Part shown: positions 1 to 8,735 of the stretch, in pieces
Position numbering within the stretch: the stretch's first letter is position 1
Layout: every line of letters begins with the position of its first letter
Source: Pseudomonas sp. Irchel s3b2
GTDB lineage: Bacteria; Pseudomonadota; Gammaproteobacteria; Pseudomonadales; Pseudomonadaceae
NCBI RefSeq assembly: GCF_900187445.1
Contig: NZ_FYEB01000005.1
Coordinates: forward strand, 1-64,000
DNA: 64,000 nt
Direction: 5' to 3'
Made by a program: the position numbers and the translations under genes
Notes under the pieces: generated by a model
Told to the model about the DNA's origin: nothing
What the model saw: the letters and a program-made list of their open reading frames with translations, nothing else
The model's database searches: none

Positions 1-2
1 GC

Positions 3-191
3 GGCGGGCCCCCGGAGCAATGCCGGAGTGAGGGCATGCCGAGCCTGGGCGAGGCACCGAATGGCGGGGCAAGAGCCCTTGGTTACTTGGGGCTTTTCCA
101 AGTGACTCGCTGTAAAAGCGAAACCGCCAGCGGCCGTTACCGCAGAAATGGATATGTACTTCAAGCACCAAGCACCAAGCACCGGCAATGA
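3..191 (+). CDS. Partial open frame at left edge, possibly spurious
   Basis: An open frame enters from the window edge and ends at TGA 189-191, giving about 62 residues that include GYLGLFQVTR and a RYRRNGYVL tail. I recall similar tails in many short hypothetical proteins annotated in Pseudomonas, which may mark a repeated non-coding sequence rather than a gene. There is no start codon in view. The last part contains a short AAGCACC triplication near 162-182. I would not assign a function. Confidence 0.25.
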   Translation, partial: GGPPEQCRSEGMPSLGEAPNGGARALGYLGLFQVTRCKSETASGRYRRNGYVLQAPSTKHRQ

Positions 192-259
192 ATCTCTGTA
201 GCTCAATAGATGTGTAGATACCCATGCACCGACAGACCGTACTTCGTCGACCCGATCTC

Positions 260-523
260 TCAATGAGTCTGCACGGTCCACGCCACAAGTCGGGCAACGA
301 TTGGGCGCACGACGAGCACGCAGACGAACGCCGAAGGCATTGCCACCTGGTACGCATTCATCACATTTTCCATGTAATGTTCACCTATTCCAAATTCCGC
401 GAGGGTGATGACGAGACACATGAGAAACGCCATGATAGTGGCCATGTAAAGCGCAAAGACGTAAGGCGTCGCGTGTTTAGGCAAGCGAAAACGTGCAGTA
501 TTTCTAGCTGTTCTATCGGTCAT
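260..523 (-). CDS. DUF2798 family membrane protein
   Basis: An 87-residue protein with two hydrophobic segments: one after the LPKHATPYVFALYM region (MATIMAFLMCLVITLAEFGI) and one near the C-terminus (QVAMPSAFVCVLVVRPIVARLV). The ending -VVRPIVARLV- is typical of DUF2798 proteins, small inner-membrane proteins of unknown role. I chose the ATG at 523, which has AAGG nine bases upstream, over the TTG six codons earlier. It is transcribed away from the LysR gene at 650, so that regulator is the obvious candidate controller. Confidence 0.7.
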   Translation of the reverse strand: MTDRTARNTARFRLPKHATPYVFALYMATIMAFLMCLVITLAEFGIGEHYMENVMNAYQVAMPSAFVCVLVVRPIVARLVAWTVQTH

Positions 524-649
524 CGATTTAAGCCTTGTCAATCTTGAGTAGCGAGAGCGGCTAACCTAGCAAGCTGCCGAACACGCCGGTAGAGGTGTTA
601 CGCTTGAATCTTTATTAAGCAAAATCAACGAATCGAGCACGAGGACCCG

Positions 650-1576
650 ATGGATATTCTTGGTTTGATCAATACCTATATCCGTGTGGTAGAAAACGGC
701 AGCATCGCGGCGGCGGCCCGTGCCCAAGGCATGAGCGCCGCTGCGGTCAGCCAGAGCATCACGCGACTCGAAACCCACTTGGGTGTGCGCCTGCTCTCTC
801 GTACAACCCGCAGCATGGCGCTCACCGAAAGCGGCACGCGCTATTTCGAGAAGGTGCGCCACATTCCGCGCGATATCGATCTCGCCTCGCAAGCTGCCAC
901 GGTCGGCACCAAGCCGCAGGGGCCGCTTTGCATCGCCACCACAGCGGCATTTGGACGTCGTGTACTCGCGCCATTAATGCCCGCCTTCAAGGACGCCTAT
1001 CCGCGCATCGACATCGAACTGATCAGTACGGATCGCAGCGTTGATCATCGGCTGGAGGGCGTCGACATCAGTATCCGCATCGAAGCACAGCTGAACGATC
1101 AGCTCATCGTCCGGCGCATCGCTTCGTTTCCTTTCGTATTCTGCGCGTCACCCGCGTATCTCGACCGTGCGGGCATACCGACAAACCTTGAGGAGCTGAA
1201 GCAACACACATGCCTTGTCTTTCGCTATCCAACTGATGGTCGTTTTCTGCCCTGGACCTTTGTACTCAACGGCAGCCGCTTCGAGGCCAAAGTAAACCCG
1301 GGCTTCGTCTGCGATGACATTGATACTATCGCGCAGATTGCTGTAAACGGCGGTGGGATCGCACGCCTCGCGAGCTTTATCGCTCAGCCACTGATTGACA
1401 GCGGCCGACTTCTACCGTTGTTCGAGACGGGCAGTCGCAACGCAGCTTGCGCAGAGCCTGAGCCATTGGACATCTATGCCTGCGTCACTGAGCGATCGGC
1501 TTTGAATGCGAAGGTGCGCGCGTTCATTGATTTTCTTGAACGAGAGATGCAAAGCCAGTCGCATGCCCTCGCATAA
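650..1576 (+). CDS. LysR-family transcriptional regulator
   Basis: A 308-residue LysR-type regulator. The winged helix-turn-helix lies at about residues 1-60 (VVENGSIAAAARAQGMSAAAVSQSITRLETHLGVRLLSRTTRSM), followed by a periplasmic-binding-like effector domain from about residue 90 (IATTAAFGRRVLAPLMPAF). The pattern LLSRTTRSMALTESG fits the CrgA/DhcR-like subgroup. The start has GAGG six bases upstream. It is divergent from the DUF2798 gene at 260-523, which it probably regulates. The effector cannot be inferred. Confidence 0.9.
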   Translation: MDILGLINTYIRVVENGSIAAAARAQGMSAAAVSQSITRLETHLGVRLLSRTTRSMALTESGTRYFEKVRHIPRDIDLASQAATVGTKPQGPLCIATTAAFGRRVLAPLMPAFKDAYPRIDIELISTDRSVDHRLEGVDISIRIEAQLNDQLIVRRIASFPFVFCASPAYLDRAGIPTNLEELKQHTCLVFRYPTDGRFLPWTFVLNGSRFEAKVNPGFVCDDIDTIAQIAVNGGGIARLASFIAQPLIDSGRLLPLFETGSRNAACAEPEPLDIYACVTERSALNAKVRAFIDFLEREMQSQSHALA

Positions 1577-1716
1577 GCAGCCGAATGACGAGTCCAACTC
1601 AATCTGCAGCGATCTGCTCTCTTCCCTTGCGAGGCTCGGCACTGAAAAACATGACTTTGACCACGATGACCATTTGCGGAGCTGATATAACCTTGCCGTG
1701 ATCCAGCGAGCAGGGC

Positions 1717-2733
1717 TCATGCAGAACGCTCCTGAAACCGCGCCCGATACCGCCCCGGGCTCTCCCCCGTCCACTTCTTGAACGCCCGATGAAACGCACT
1801 CGGCTCCTGGAATCCCAACTGTTCAGCAATATCGCTGATGCTCGCCTTGCTCTGGCGCAACCGTTCAAACGCCACCGCGCGCCGCACTTCATCCTTGATT
1901 TCCTGATACGAACAGCCTTCACGTCCCAATTTCCGGCGAAAGGTGCTGGGGCTCAGGTGCTGTTCCAGGGCGAAGGCCTGCAAGGTCGGCCATTCGCTGT
2001 AATGGCTGTGGCGCAGGCGCTGATGAACCTGCGACGCCAGCCCATGCTGGTTGCGGAAGCGGATCACCAGCCATTGCGGTGCGGTGCGTAAAAACACTTT
2101 CAGCGAAGCCAGGTCTTGAATCACCGGCAGCCGCAGGTAGTCACTGGCGAACTCGATTTCGGTGCGTTCGCTGCCAAAGGTCAAGTTGGGCCCCCAGAGC
2201 AAGGCATCATCACGCAGCGACAAACGCTGATGACGAAAGTCTGCCCGATCGATAGAAATGCGCCGCCCGCCCAACCAGCACAGCAGACTGATCATCAACA
2301 CCAGAAACGTTTCTTCGCCCAACCGGCTGACCTCGCTGTTCTGCGAACAGGTTTGCAAGCTGATGACCGCACGCTTGCCACGCACACTCAACGTGCCACG
2401 AAAATCACGCAGGAACAGGGCGAAATTGGCCAAACACTGACGCATGGCTTTTTCCAGCGTCGGCTCCTGAATCAATGCCCGACAGATCAAGGCAAAACTG
2501 CCCGGCGGCATACCGTGGGAGTCCAACTGGAAAAATTCGTCGTTCAACTCACGAATCTGCACCAGCCACAACGCGGCGAAAGCCGTGGCCGGCACCCGTG
2601 CCGTCGGCTGATCCATCAGTGCCGGATCAATGCCCACTTGTTCAAGTACTGACCGCAGACGCTGCGGTTCCTCACGCAACGCATGGATCATGGGGTACAT
2701 GAAGTAAACCGCCACCGAATCCGTTTCCCGCAT
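1717..2733 (-). CDS. AraC-family regulator with Arabinose_bd-type N-terminal domain
   Basis: A 338-residue regulator. The N-terminal two thirds (ALREEPQRLRSVLEQVGIDPALMDQPTARVPATAFAALW) match the ligand-binding domain of the OruR/ArgR-like AraC subgroup. The C-terminal HTH_18 region contains ISDIAEQLGFQEPSAFHRAFKKWTGESPGRYR, the classic AraC signature. The start at 2733 was chosen because GAGAGG sits seven bases upstream; an in-frame start at 2781 lacks this. It is divergent from the thiolase operon beginning at 2865 and is probably its activator. Confidence 0.88.
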   Translation of the reverse strand: MRETDSVAVYFMYPMIHALREEPQRLRSVLEQVGIDPALMDQPTARVPATAFAALWLVQIRELNDEFFQLDSHGMPPGSFALICRALIQEPTLEKAMRQCLANFALFLRDFRGTLSVRGKRAVISLQTCSQNSEVSRLGEETFLVLMISLLCWLGGRRISIDRADFRHQRLSLRDDALLWGPNLTFGSERTEIEFASDYLRLPVIQDLASLKVFLRTAPQWLVIRFRNQHGLASQVHQRLRHSHYSEWPTLQAFALEQHLSPSTFRRKLGREGCSYQEIKDEVRRAVAFERLRQSKASISDIAEQLGFQEPSAFHRAFKKWTGESPGRYRARFQERSA

Positions 2734-2864
2734 TTGAATGCCTCTCTCGTCACATCTGAACATGGCAAAAAACGCCATCACCCTTGAACAGTTTTGGCAT
2801 AGGCCAGTGGCGCTGCTGATTCTAGACTCGTGCCCAACAAAAAAGACCTATTCAGAGAGCCGAC

Positions 2865-4049
2865 ATGAACCATTCCGATATTTTTGTAGTGAGCGCCGTC
2901 CGTTCTGCCATCGGCAGCTTTGGCGGTTCACTCAAGGATGTGCCGCCTATTCAGTTGGCAACCGACGTTTGCCGCGCCGCTATCGAACGATCAGGCCTGG
3001 CGCCCGAACACATCGGTCATGCGGTGATGGGACATGTGATCCCGACCGAGGCACGCGATGCCTACATCTCCCGGGTCGTAGCGATGAATGCCGGCCTGAC
3101 GAAAGAGACTCCTGCCTTCAACGTCAACCGCCTTTGCGGCTCGGGTTTGCAGGCGATTGTCAGTGCCGCGCAAAGTTTGATGCTGGGGGATGCGGGCGCT
3201 GCGCTGGCAGGTGGCGTCGAGTCCATGAGCCGAGGCGCGTACTTGTTGCCGCAGGCGCGCTGGGGCGCACGAATGGGCGACATGCAGGCCGTCGACTACA
3301 TGCTTGGGGCACTGCAAGACCCGTTTGCCGGTTTCCACATGGGTATCACCGCTGAAAATATCGCCGAGCACTATGGCATCACGCGTCAGACCCAGGATGA
3401 ATTGGCGCTTCTCAGCCAGCAGCGTGCTGCCCGGGCGATTGCCGAAGGGCGTTTTGCCGGGCAGATCGTGCCGATCGAAATAGCGACCCGCAAAGGGACG
3501 GTGTCGTTTGCGACGGATGAGCATGTACGGGCCGAGGTCAACGCCGAGCAGTTGAGCCGCATGAAACCTGCCTTCAAAAAGGATGGTAGCGTCACCGCCG
3601 GCAACGCCTCCGGCCTCAATGATGGTGCCGGCGCACTGATCATGGCCACGGGCCAAACTGTTCAGGAACAAGGCCTCAAGCCAATGGCTCGACTGGTGGG
3701 TTATGCCCACGCAGGCGTTGAACCTTCGATGATGGGGCTGGGACCGATTCCCGCCACCCGCCTAGTGCTCAAGCGCGCCGGTCTGACCGTTGCCGACCTT
3801 GATGTGATCGAGTCCAACGAAGCCTTCGCCGCTCAGGCCTGTGCCGTCGCGCAAGAACTGGGCTTCGACCCGCAGAAGGTCAACCCCAACGGTTCGGGCA
3901 TCTCGCTGGGCCATCCGGTGGGCGCCACTGGCGCGATCATCGCCACCAAAGCCATTCACGAACTGCATCGCTGTCAGGGTCGTTATGCCCTGGCGACCAT
4001 GTGCATCGGCGGCGGCCAAGGCATCGCTGTGTTGTTCGAACGGGTTTGA
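2865..4049 (+). CDS. Acetyl-CoA acetyltransferase (thiolase II)
   Basis: A 394-residue thiolase that should interconvert acetoacetyl-CoA and two acetyl-CoA. The nucleophilic cysteine is Cys91 in NRLCGSG. The C-terminal motifs [17 protein letters not shown] and CIGGGQG carry the catalytic His and second Cys. It is first in a three-gene run with 3-hydroxybutyryl-CoA dehydrogenase and a TetR regulator, which points to short-chain beta-hydroxyacyl or ketone-body catabolism rather than polyhydroxybutyrate synthesis, since no phaC or phaB is present. The divergent AraC gene is the likely regulator. Confidence 0.92.
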   Translation: MNHSDIFVVSAVRSAIGSFGGSLKDVPPIQLATDVCRAAIERSGLAPEHIGHAVMGHVIPTEARDAYISRVVAMNAGLTKETPAFNVNRLCGSGLQAIVSAAQSLMLGDAGAALAGGVESMSRGAYLLPQARWGARMGDMQAVDYMLGALQDPFAGFHMGITAENIAEHYGITRQTQDELALLSQQRAARAIAEGRFAGQIVPIEIATRKGTVSFATDEHVRAEVNAEQLSRMKPAFKKDGSVTAGNASGLNDGAGALIMATGQTVQEQGLKPMARLVGYAHAGVEPSMMGLGPIPATRLVLKRAGLTVADLDVIESNEAFAAQACAVAQELGFDPQKVNPNGSGISLGHPVGATGAIIATKAIHELHRCQGRYALATMCIGGGQGIAVLFERV

Positions 4050-4065
4050 TCACAAGGACATGAAC

Positions 4066-4917
4066 ATGAATCTGCAGAACATTGGCGTCATCGGCGCCGG
4101 CACCATGGGCAATGGCATCGCGCAAGTCTGCGCACTGGCCGGCTTCAACGTGACCTTGATCGACATCTCTGAAAGTGCCTTGCAAAAGGCAATCGCGACC
4201 GTCGATAAAAACCTCGATCGCCAGGTCGCCAAAAACACGCTGACGCATGAGCAAAAGCTCGCGGCCCTCGACAAGATTCGCACCAGTACCGATTACAGCA
4301 GCCTGCAAAACGTGCAAATGGTGATCGAAGCCGCCACCGAAAACCTCGACCTGAAACTGCGCGTGCTGCAACAAATCGCCGCACAGGTCAGCGCCGACTG
4401 TGTGATCGCCTCCAACACGTCATCGTTGTCCATTACCCAATTGGCGGCCAGCGTCAGCCAGCCTGAGCGTTTCATCGGCCTGCACTTTTTCAACCCGGTG
4501 CCGGTCATGGGCCTGATCGAAGTGATTCGTGGCCTGCAAACCAGCGATGCGACCCACGCCCTGGCGCTGGACATGGCGACCGCCCTCGGCAAAACCGCGA
4601 TCACCGCGGGCAACCGTCCAGGATTCGTGGTCAACCGGATTCTGGTGCCGATGATCAATGAAGCGATCCTGGTGTTTCAGGAAGGCCTGGCCAGCGCCGA
4701 AGACATCGACGCCGGCATGCGCCTGGGTTGCAACCAGCCGATCGGCCCGCTGGCATTGGCGGACCTGATCGGCCTGGACACCGTGCTGGCAATCCTTGAA
4801 GCCTTCTACGACGGCTTCAACGACAGCAAATACCGCCCCGCTCCGCTGCTCAAGGAGATGGTCGCCGCCGGTTACCTGGGACGCAAAACGGGGCGCGGCT
4901 TCCATGGCTATGCCTGA
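4066..4917 (+). CDS. 3-hydroxybutyryl-CoA dehydrogenase
   Basis: A 283-residue NAD(P)-dependent dehydrogenase acting on 3-hydroxyacyl-CoA. The N-terminal Rossmann motif is GAGTMGNGIAQV. The catalytic region includes SNTSSLSITQLA and FIGLHFFNPVPVMGLIEVIRG, where the His is part of the His-Glu pair, and the C-terminal 3HCDH domain ends in GRKTGRGFHGY. I chose the ATG at 4066 because AAGGA at 4053-4057 is eight bases away; an ATG at 4060 is too close. It follows the thiolase by 16 bases and overlaps the TetR gene, so the three are one operon. Confidence 0.92.
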   Translation: MNLQNIGVIGAGTMGNGIAQVCALAGFNVTLIDISESALQKAIATVDKNLDRQVAKNTLTHEQKLAALDKIRTSTDYSSLQNVQMVIEAATENLDLKLRVLQQIAAQVSADCVIASNTSSLSITQLAASVSQPERFIGLHFFNPVPVMGLIEVIRGLQTSDATHALALDMATALGKTAITAGNRPGFVVNRILVPMINEAILVFQEGLASAEDIDAGMRLGCNQPIGPLALADLIGLDTVLAILEAFYDGFNDSKYRPAPLLKEMVAAGYLGRKTGRGFHGYA

Positions 4918-5563
4918 GCGTTGCTCGCGCTTCGCCGAATACCGGGACAAGGTGCTGGAGCTCTTTGCCAGCAAGGGTTTCGGTCAGGTCGGCATGCGTG
5001 AGCTCGCGACCTGCCTGGGGCTCGCCCCGGGCTCGCTGTATCACCATTACCCCAGCAAGCAGCACATGCTGCTTGACCTGATCGAGGAGTTCTACGAAGA
5101 GCTGCTGGCCACCTTGGGGCGCATCGAACAAATGGCCCCGGCAAAACGCGACAGGCTCAACCAATTGATCCGCGCGCACCTGAATCTGCATCGAGAGATG
5201 CCCTGGCATTTTCGTCTGGTGGAGCGCGACAGCGGCTGCCTGAATGAAGAGCAGCAGGAACGGGTCGGGCAACTGCGCGAGCAGTACGAACGCAAGTTGC
5301 TGCTGATGCTCGGCGTCCGCCCCCGACTCAGTGAACAGAGCCTGTCGGCCATCGGTCATGCCATTGCCGCCTTGCTCAACAGCGCGCCCAGTTGGCTGAC
5401 GCATTATTCGCTGGATGAACAAGAGCGCGATAATTTGATGGAAAACATGGTGAGTGGCGCCATCGAGCGGTTGCTGGCGCCAAAACGCACACATGAAGCG
5501 ATAAGCCTTGCCCCGCCTCTAGAAAAAATAGCTAAAAAACCCGGGACATCCGCCGCGGTTTAG
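4904..5563 (+). CDS. TetR-family transcriptional regulator
   Basis: A 219-residue regulator (217 if the ATG at 4910 is used). The N-terminal TetR helix-turn-helix reads VLELFASKGFGQVGMRELATCLGLAPGSLYHHYPSKQHML. The rest is an all-helical ligand-binding domain without recognisable specificity. The start lies inside the end of the dehydrogenase gene (overlap 14 or 8 bases), which implies translational coupling. Its place in the operon suggests it senses an acyl-CoA or related metabolite of the pathway. Confidence 0.88.
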   Translation: MAMPERCSRFAEYRDKVLELFASKGFGQVGMRELATCLGLAPGSLYHHYPSKQHMLLDLIEEFYEELLATLGRIEQMAPAKRDRLNQLIRAHLNLHREMPWHFRLVERDSGCLNEEQQERVGQLREQYERKLLLMLGVRPRLSEQSLSAIGHAIAALLNSAPSWLTHYSLDEQERDNLMENMVSGAIERLLAPKRTHEAISLAPPLEKIAKKPGTSAAV

Positions 5564-5647
5564 CGCTTTGCTACGCGAGTCGATGCCATCGAAACTCACT
5601 GACGAATCCATGCGTCCAGCACGATTTAGCAGGCGGAATCCTGTCAA

Positions 5648-6418
5648 TCAATCCAAACGGCGACATAGATAGGCTTGGGTTTGATATGGGAATTCAATAA
5701 TTTCACGCCCGCGCAAGGATGGGTGAGTTTCGATCAGGTACTGCAACTGCTCGGTCACTTTCGCCTTTTCGGCAGGAGGCAGAGCGGCGATAAAGCTGAC
5801 CGACAAGAACCGGTCAATGATGACTTCCTGGGCACTACCTGAATGCGTGTTTCGAAAGCAGGTCAGTTCGGGGGTAGAGAAGTGGCGCCCCGTGAATGGT
5901 AACCGCCAGAGTCCGGTATAAAAGCGCGGAGTATCGCCTTCGTACGGAGTAATGATGTCCGTGATGGCTGCAACCCAGTCCACCGACTCATCGCGTACGT
6001 TCCAGATCAGCCCCAGTCGGCCATTCGGTTTGAGCACTCGATATATCTCGGCAAGAGCCCTTTCGTTTGCAAACCAGTGGAAGGCCTGGGCGCATACCAA
6101 TGCTTGTGCTGTTCCAGATCCGACCGGGATGCATTCGGCCGTCCCCTCCAGAATCCTGATGCCCGGTAGACTCTTGGCAAACTCGGTTCGCATAGCCTCA
6201 ACAGGTTCGACTGCAACAACATCGATCTCCATGGAACTCAACAATCGAGTGAATTTGCCGGTGCCGGCCCCTAAATCAATAACCGTCGATCCCGGAAGGA
6301 TTTCGAGTTCTTCTCTAAGCCAGGTATGTAGTTCGATTGGATAGCTCGGGCGCCCCTTTGCATAGGTGCCGGCTTGCGATGAGTAGCCGATCTGAGCAAC
6401 TTTTTGAATACCTGCCAT
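5648..6418 (-). CDS. Class I SAM-dependent methyltransferase
   Basis: A 256-residue methyltransferase of the UbiE/Methyltransf_11 type. Motif I is VIDLGAGTGKFTRLL, followed by the acidic motif VVAVEPVEAMRTEF and post-I ALVCAQAFHWFANERALAEIYRVLKPNGRLGLIWNVRD. The substrate is unknown. The start at 6418 has GGAG nine bases upstream; longer in-frame starts up to 6484 lack this. It is divergent from a second, unrelated methyltransferase. Confidence 0.85.
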   Translation of the reverse strand: MAGIQKVAQIGYSSQAGTYAKGRPSYPIELHTWLREELEILPGSTVIDLGAGTGKFTRLLSSMEIDVVAVEPVEAMRTEFAKSLPGIRILEGTAECIPVGSGTAQALVCAQAFHWFANERALAEIYRVLKPNGRLGLIWNVRDESVDWVAAITDIITPYEGDTPRFYTGLWRLPFTGRHFSTPELTCFRNTHSGSAQEVIIDRFLSVSFIAALPPAEKAKVTEQLQYLIETHPSLRGREIIEFPYQTQAYLCRRLD

Positions 6419-6657
6419 AAGCCGTACTCCAGCGTTTCGTTCGCAGCACGTACTTTCTACCCCGCTATAGGTGGACATCTTCACCTTAAGCGTCGGGATT
6501 GAGGATAGGCCAGATGCTTGCGCCGCAGAATAGCGCTTGTACCTTGCGGGGGCTTATCGATCATTTCGACCGGACGCAGGTAAAGCGTTACCGAGAAGGT
6601 CTGCTCCACCCGCACTTGTCCTATCCTTTCATCCACCCAACAACTCCGGACATCGAA

Positions 6658-7338
6658 ATGCCTGCCCCCGAATCCACCCTCCTCCAGAGCTGGCACCACA
6701 ACGCCCAATCCTGGATCGAGGCTATCCGCACCGGCACCATCGAAAGCCGCCTCAAGGTTACCGACCAGGCAATCCTGCTGGCGGTACTAGGCCGCCAACC
6801 AGAGCGTGTGCTCGACCTGGGCTGCGGCGAGGGCTGGCTGTTGCGTGCGCTGGCTGAACGGGCCATCGAGGCGGTCGGTGTGGACGGCGATGCGACGCTG
6901 GTCGAGGCGGCGCGGGCGGCGGGCTCTTCGCGGGTGCATTTGGCGAGCTATGAAGAGTTGGTGGAAGCGAAGGTGGACATCGGCAGCAACTACGACCTGA
7001 TCTGCGCCAACTTCGCCCTGTTGCACCAGGACATCATCCCTCTGCTCGCCGCCATGAACGCCCTGCTCGCCCCTGGCGGCGTGCTGGTGATCCAGACACT
7101 GCATCCGTGGACCGCGGCGGCGGGCGACTATCAGGATGGTTGGCGGGAAGAGACCTTCACTGGGTTCAAGGGGCTGTGGCAACCCATGCCTTGGTATTTC
7201 CGAACATTGTCCAGTTGGCTCAATGCGCTGGACATGGCCGGTTTTCGGCTGGCTGGCCTGCAGGAACCGCAGCACCCGCAAAGTCCTGTGCCGCAGTCGT
7301 TGCTGTTGGTGGCTGAGCAACGGGGTGATTGCGACTGA
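6658..7338 (+). CDS. Class I SAM-dependent methyltransferase
   Basis: A 226-residue methyltransferase. Motif I is VLDLGCGEGWLLRAL, then AVGVDGDATLVEAAR and a C-terminal domain rich in aromatic residues (GLWQPMPWYFRTLSSWLNALDMAGF). The substrate cannot be read from the sequence. The ATG at 6658 was chosen because the protein begins with a normal amphipathic segment there; there is no strong ribosome binding site and an upstream in-frame start (6499) exists. It ends before the terminator at 7401-7429. Confidence 0.82.
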   Translation: MPAPESTLLQSWHHNAQSWIEAIRTGTIESRLKVTDQAILLAVLGRQPERVLDLGCGEGWLLRALAERAIEAVGVDGDATLVEAARAAGSSRVHLASYEELVEAKVDIGSNYDLICANFALLHQDIIPLLAAMNALLAPGGVLVIQTLHPWTAAAGDYQDGWREETFTGFKGLWQPMPWYFRTLSSWLNALDMAGFRLAGLQEPQHPQSPVPQSLLLVAEQRGDCD

Positions 7339-7400
7339 CCCGGGGCAAAAGTAGCCATCTTGATCCAGTCCTCAACAAGCCCGACAAATGACGCACAAAC

Positions 7401-7429
7401 AAAAACGCCGCTCAAAGAGCGGCGTTTTT
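7401..7429. terminator. Bidirectional intrinsic terminator
   Basis: Stem of 13 bp (AAAAACGCCGCTC with its complement) and a three-base loop AAA at 7414-7416, with T or A runs on both sides. It lies between the convergent methyltransferase (ends 7338) and the carboxynorspermidine dehydrogenase gene (ends 7473), and can serve both. Confidence 0.9.
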
Positions 7430-7472
7430 GCGTTTAGCGCGGAATACGAGATTCACATGTGTCTTGCGCGCC

Positions 7473-8708
7473 TCAGCTCCAGGGACGGTCTCCATTCTCA
7501 TCCTTGATGCGGGTCGGCAGGCCCATCACATCCAGTGCCTTGAGGAACGGCTCGGCAGGCAGTTCCTCGACATTGGCCATGCGCTGCACATCCCACTCAC
7601 CGCGTGCGACCAGCAGGGCTGCCGCTACCGGTGGCACGCCAGCGGTATAGGAAATGCCCTGGCTGTCGGTTTCTGCGTAGGCTTCCTCGTGGTCGGCCAC
7701 GTTGTAGATGAACACTTCGCGCGGCTGGCCATCCTTGGTGCCTTTGACCAGGTCGCCGATGCAGGTCTTGCCGGTGTAGCCGGGCGCCAGCGAGCTCGGA
7801 TCAGGGAGCACGGCCTTGACCACTTTCAGCGGCACGACTTCCAGTCCTTCGGCGGTCTTGACCGGTTGCTCGGAGAGCAGGCCAAGGTTCCTGAGCACGG
7901 TGAACACATTGATGTAGTGCTCGCCAAAGCTCATCCAGAAACGCACGTTGGGCACGCCGAGGTTCTTCGACAGGGAGTGCACTTCATCGTGGCCGGTCAG
8001 GTACAGATTCTGCGCCCCTACGACCGGCAGGTCGTCGGTGCGTTTGACTTCGAACATCGTGTTGCTGGTCCACTGACTGTTCTGCCAGCTCCACACTTGT
8101 CCGGTGAATTCGCGGAAGTTGATTTCCGGGTCGAAATTGGTGGCGAAATACTTGCCATGGGAACCGGCATTGACGTCGAGAATGTCGATCGAATCAATAC
8201 GGTCGAAATACTGTTGCTGCGCCAGCGCTGCATAGGCGTTGACCACACCCGGGTCGAAGCCCACACCGAGGATGGCGGTGATGTTCTTCTCTTTGCACTC
8301 CTCGAGGTGCTTCCACTCGTAGTTGCCGTACCAGGGCGGCGTCTCGCAGACTTTGCCCGGCTCTTCGTGAATGGCGGTGTCCAGGTAGGCCGCACCGGTA
8401 TCGATACAGGCACGCAATACCGACATGTTGAGGAAGGCGGAACCAACGTTGATGACGATCTGCGATCCGGTTTCACGGATCAGCGCCTTGGTCGCCTCGA
8501 CGTCCAGAGCATTCAGCGAGAAGGCCTTGATGTCGGCGGGCTGCTTGAGGCTGCCCTTGGCCTTGACGCTGTCGATGATGGCCTGGCATTTGGAGATGTT
8601 GCGCGACGCGATAGCAATACGACCGAGTTCATCGTTGTGCTGCGCGCACTTGTGGGCCACCACCTTGGCGACACCTCCTGCACCAATGATAAGTACGTTC
8701 TTCTTCAA
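7473..8708 (-). CDS. Carboxynorspermidine / carboxyspermidine dehydrogenase
   Basis: A 411-residue saccharopine-dehydrogenase-like enzyme (Sacchrp_dh_NADP fold). The N-terminal dinucleotide motif is VLIIGAGGVAKVVAHKCAQ. Family features include GFDPGVVNAYAALAQQQYF and the central DILDVNAGSHGKYFATNFDPEINFREF. In this pathway it reductively condenses aspartate semialdehyde with putrescine or diaminopropane to carboxyspermidine or carboxynorspermidine. The start codon is TTG (bases 8706-8708), preceded by an extended purine-rich AAGGAGAGAGAGA stretch. It lies 27 bases downstream of the nspC-like gene and is its operon partner. Confidence 0.9.
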   Translation of the reverse strand: MKKNVLIIGAGGVAKVVAHKCAQHNDELGRIAIASRNISKCQAIIDSVKAKGSLKQPADIKAFSLNALDVEATKALIRETGSQIVINVGSAFLNMSVLRACIDTGAAYLDTAIHEEPGKVCETPPWYGNYEWKHLEECKEKNITAILGVGFDPGVVNAYAALAQQQYFDRIDSIDILDVNAGSHGKYFATNFDPEINFREFTGQVWSWQNSQWTSNTMFEVKRTDDLPVVGAQNLYLTGHDEVHSLSKNLGVPNVRFWMSFGEHYINVFTVLRNLGLLSEQPVKTAEGLEVVPLKVVKAVLPDPSSLAPGYTGKTCIGDLVKGTKDGQPREVFIYNVADHEEAYAETDSQGISYTAGVPPVAAALLVARGEWDVQRMANVEELPAEPFLKALDVMGLPTRIKDENGDRPWS

Positions 8709-8735
8709 TTTTTCTCTCTCTCCTTCTCTGCCAGC

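Noticed and set aside
162-182. Short tandem AAGCACC repeat
   Set aside because: Only about three units with no associated structure; not a CRISPR or a meaningful repeat array.
1789-2652. Plus-strand ORFs opposite the AraC gene
   Set aside because: They are antisense shadows of a clear AraC-family gene, with arginine- and glutamine-rich low-quality composition.
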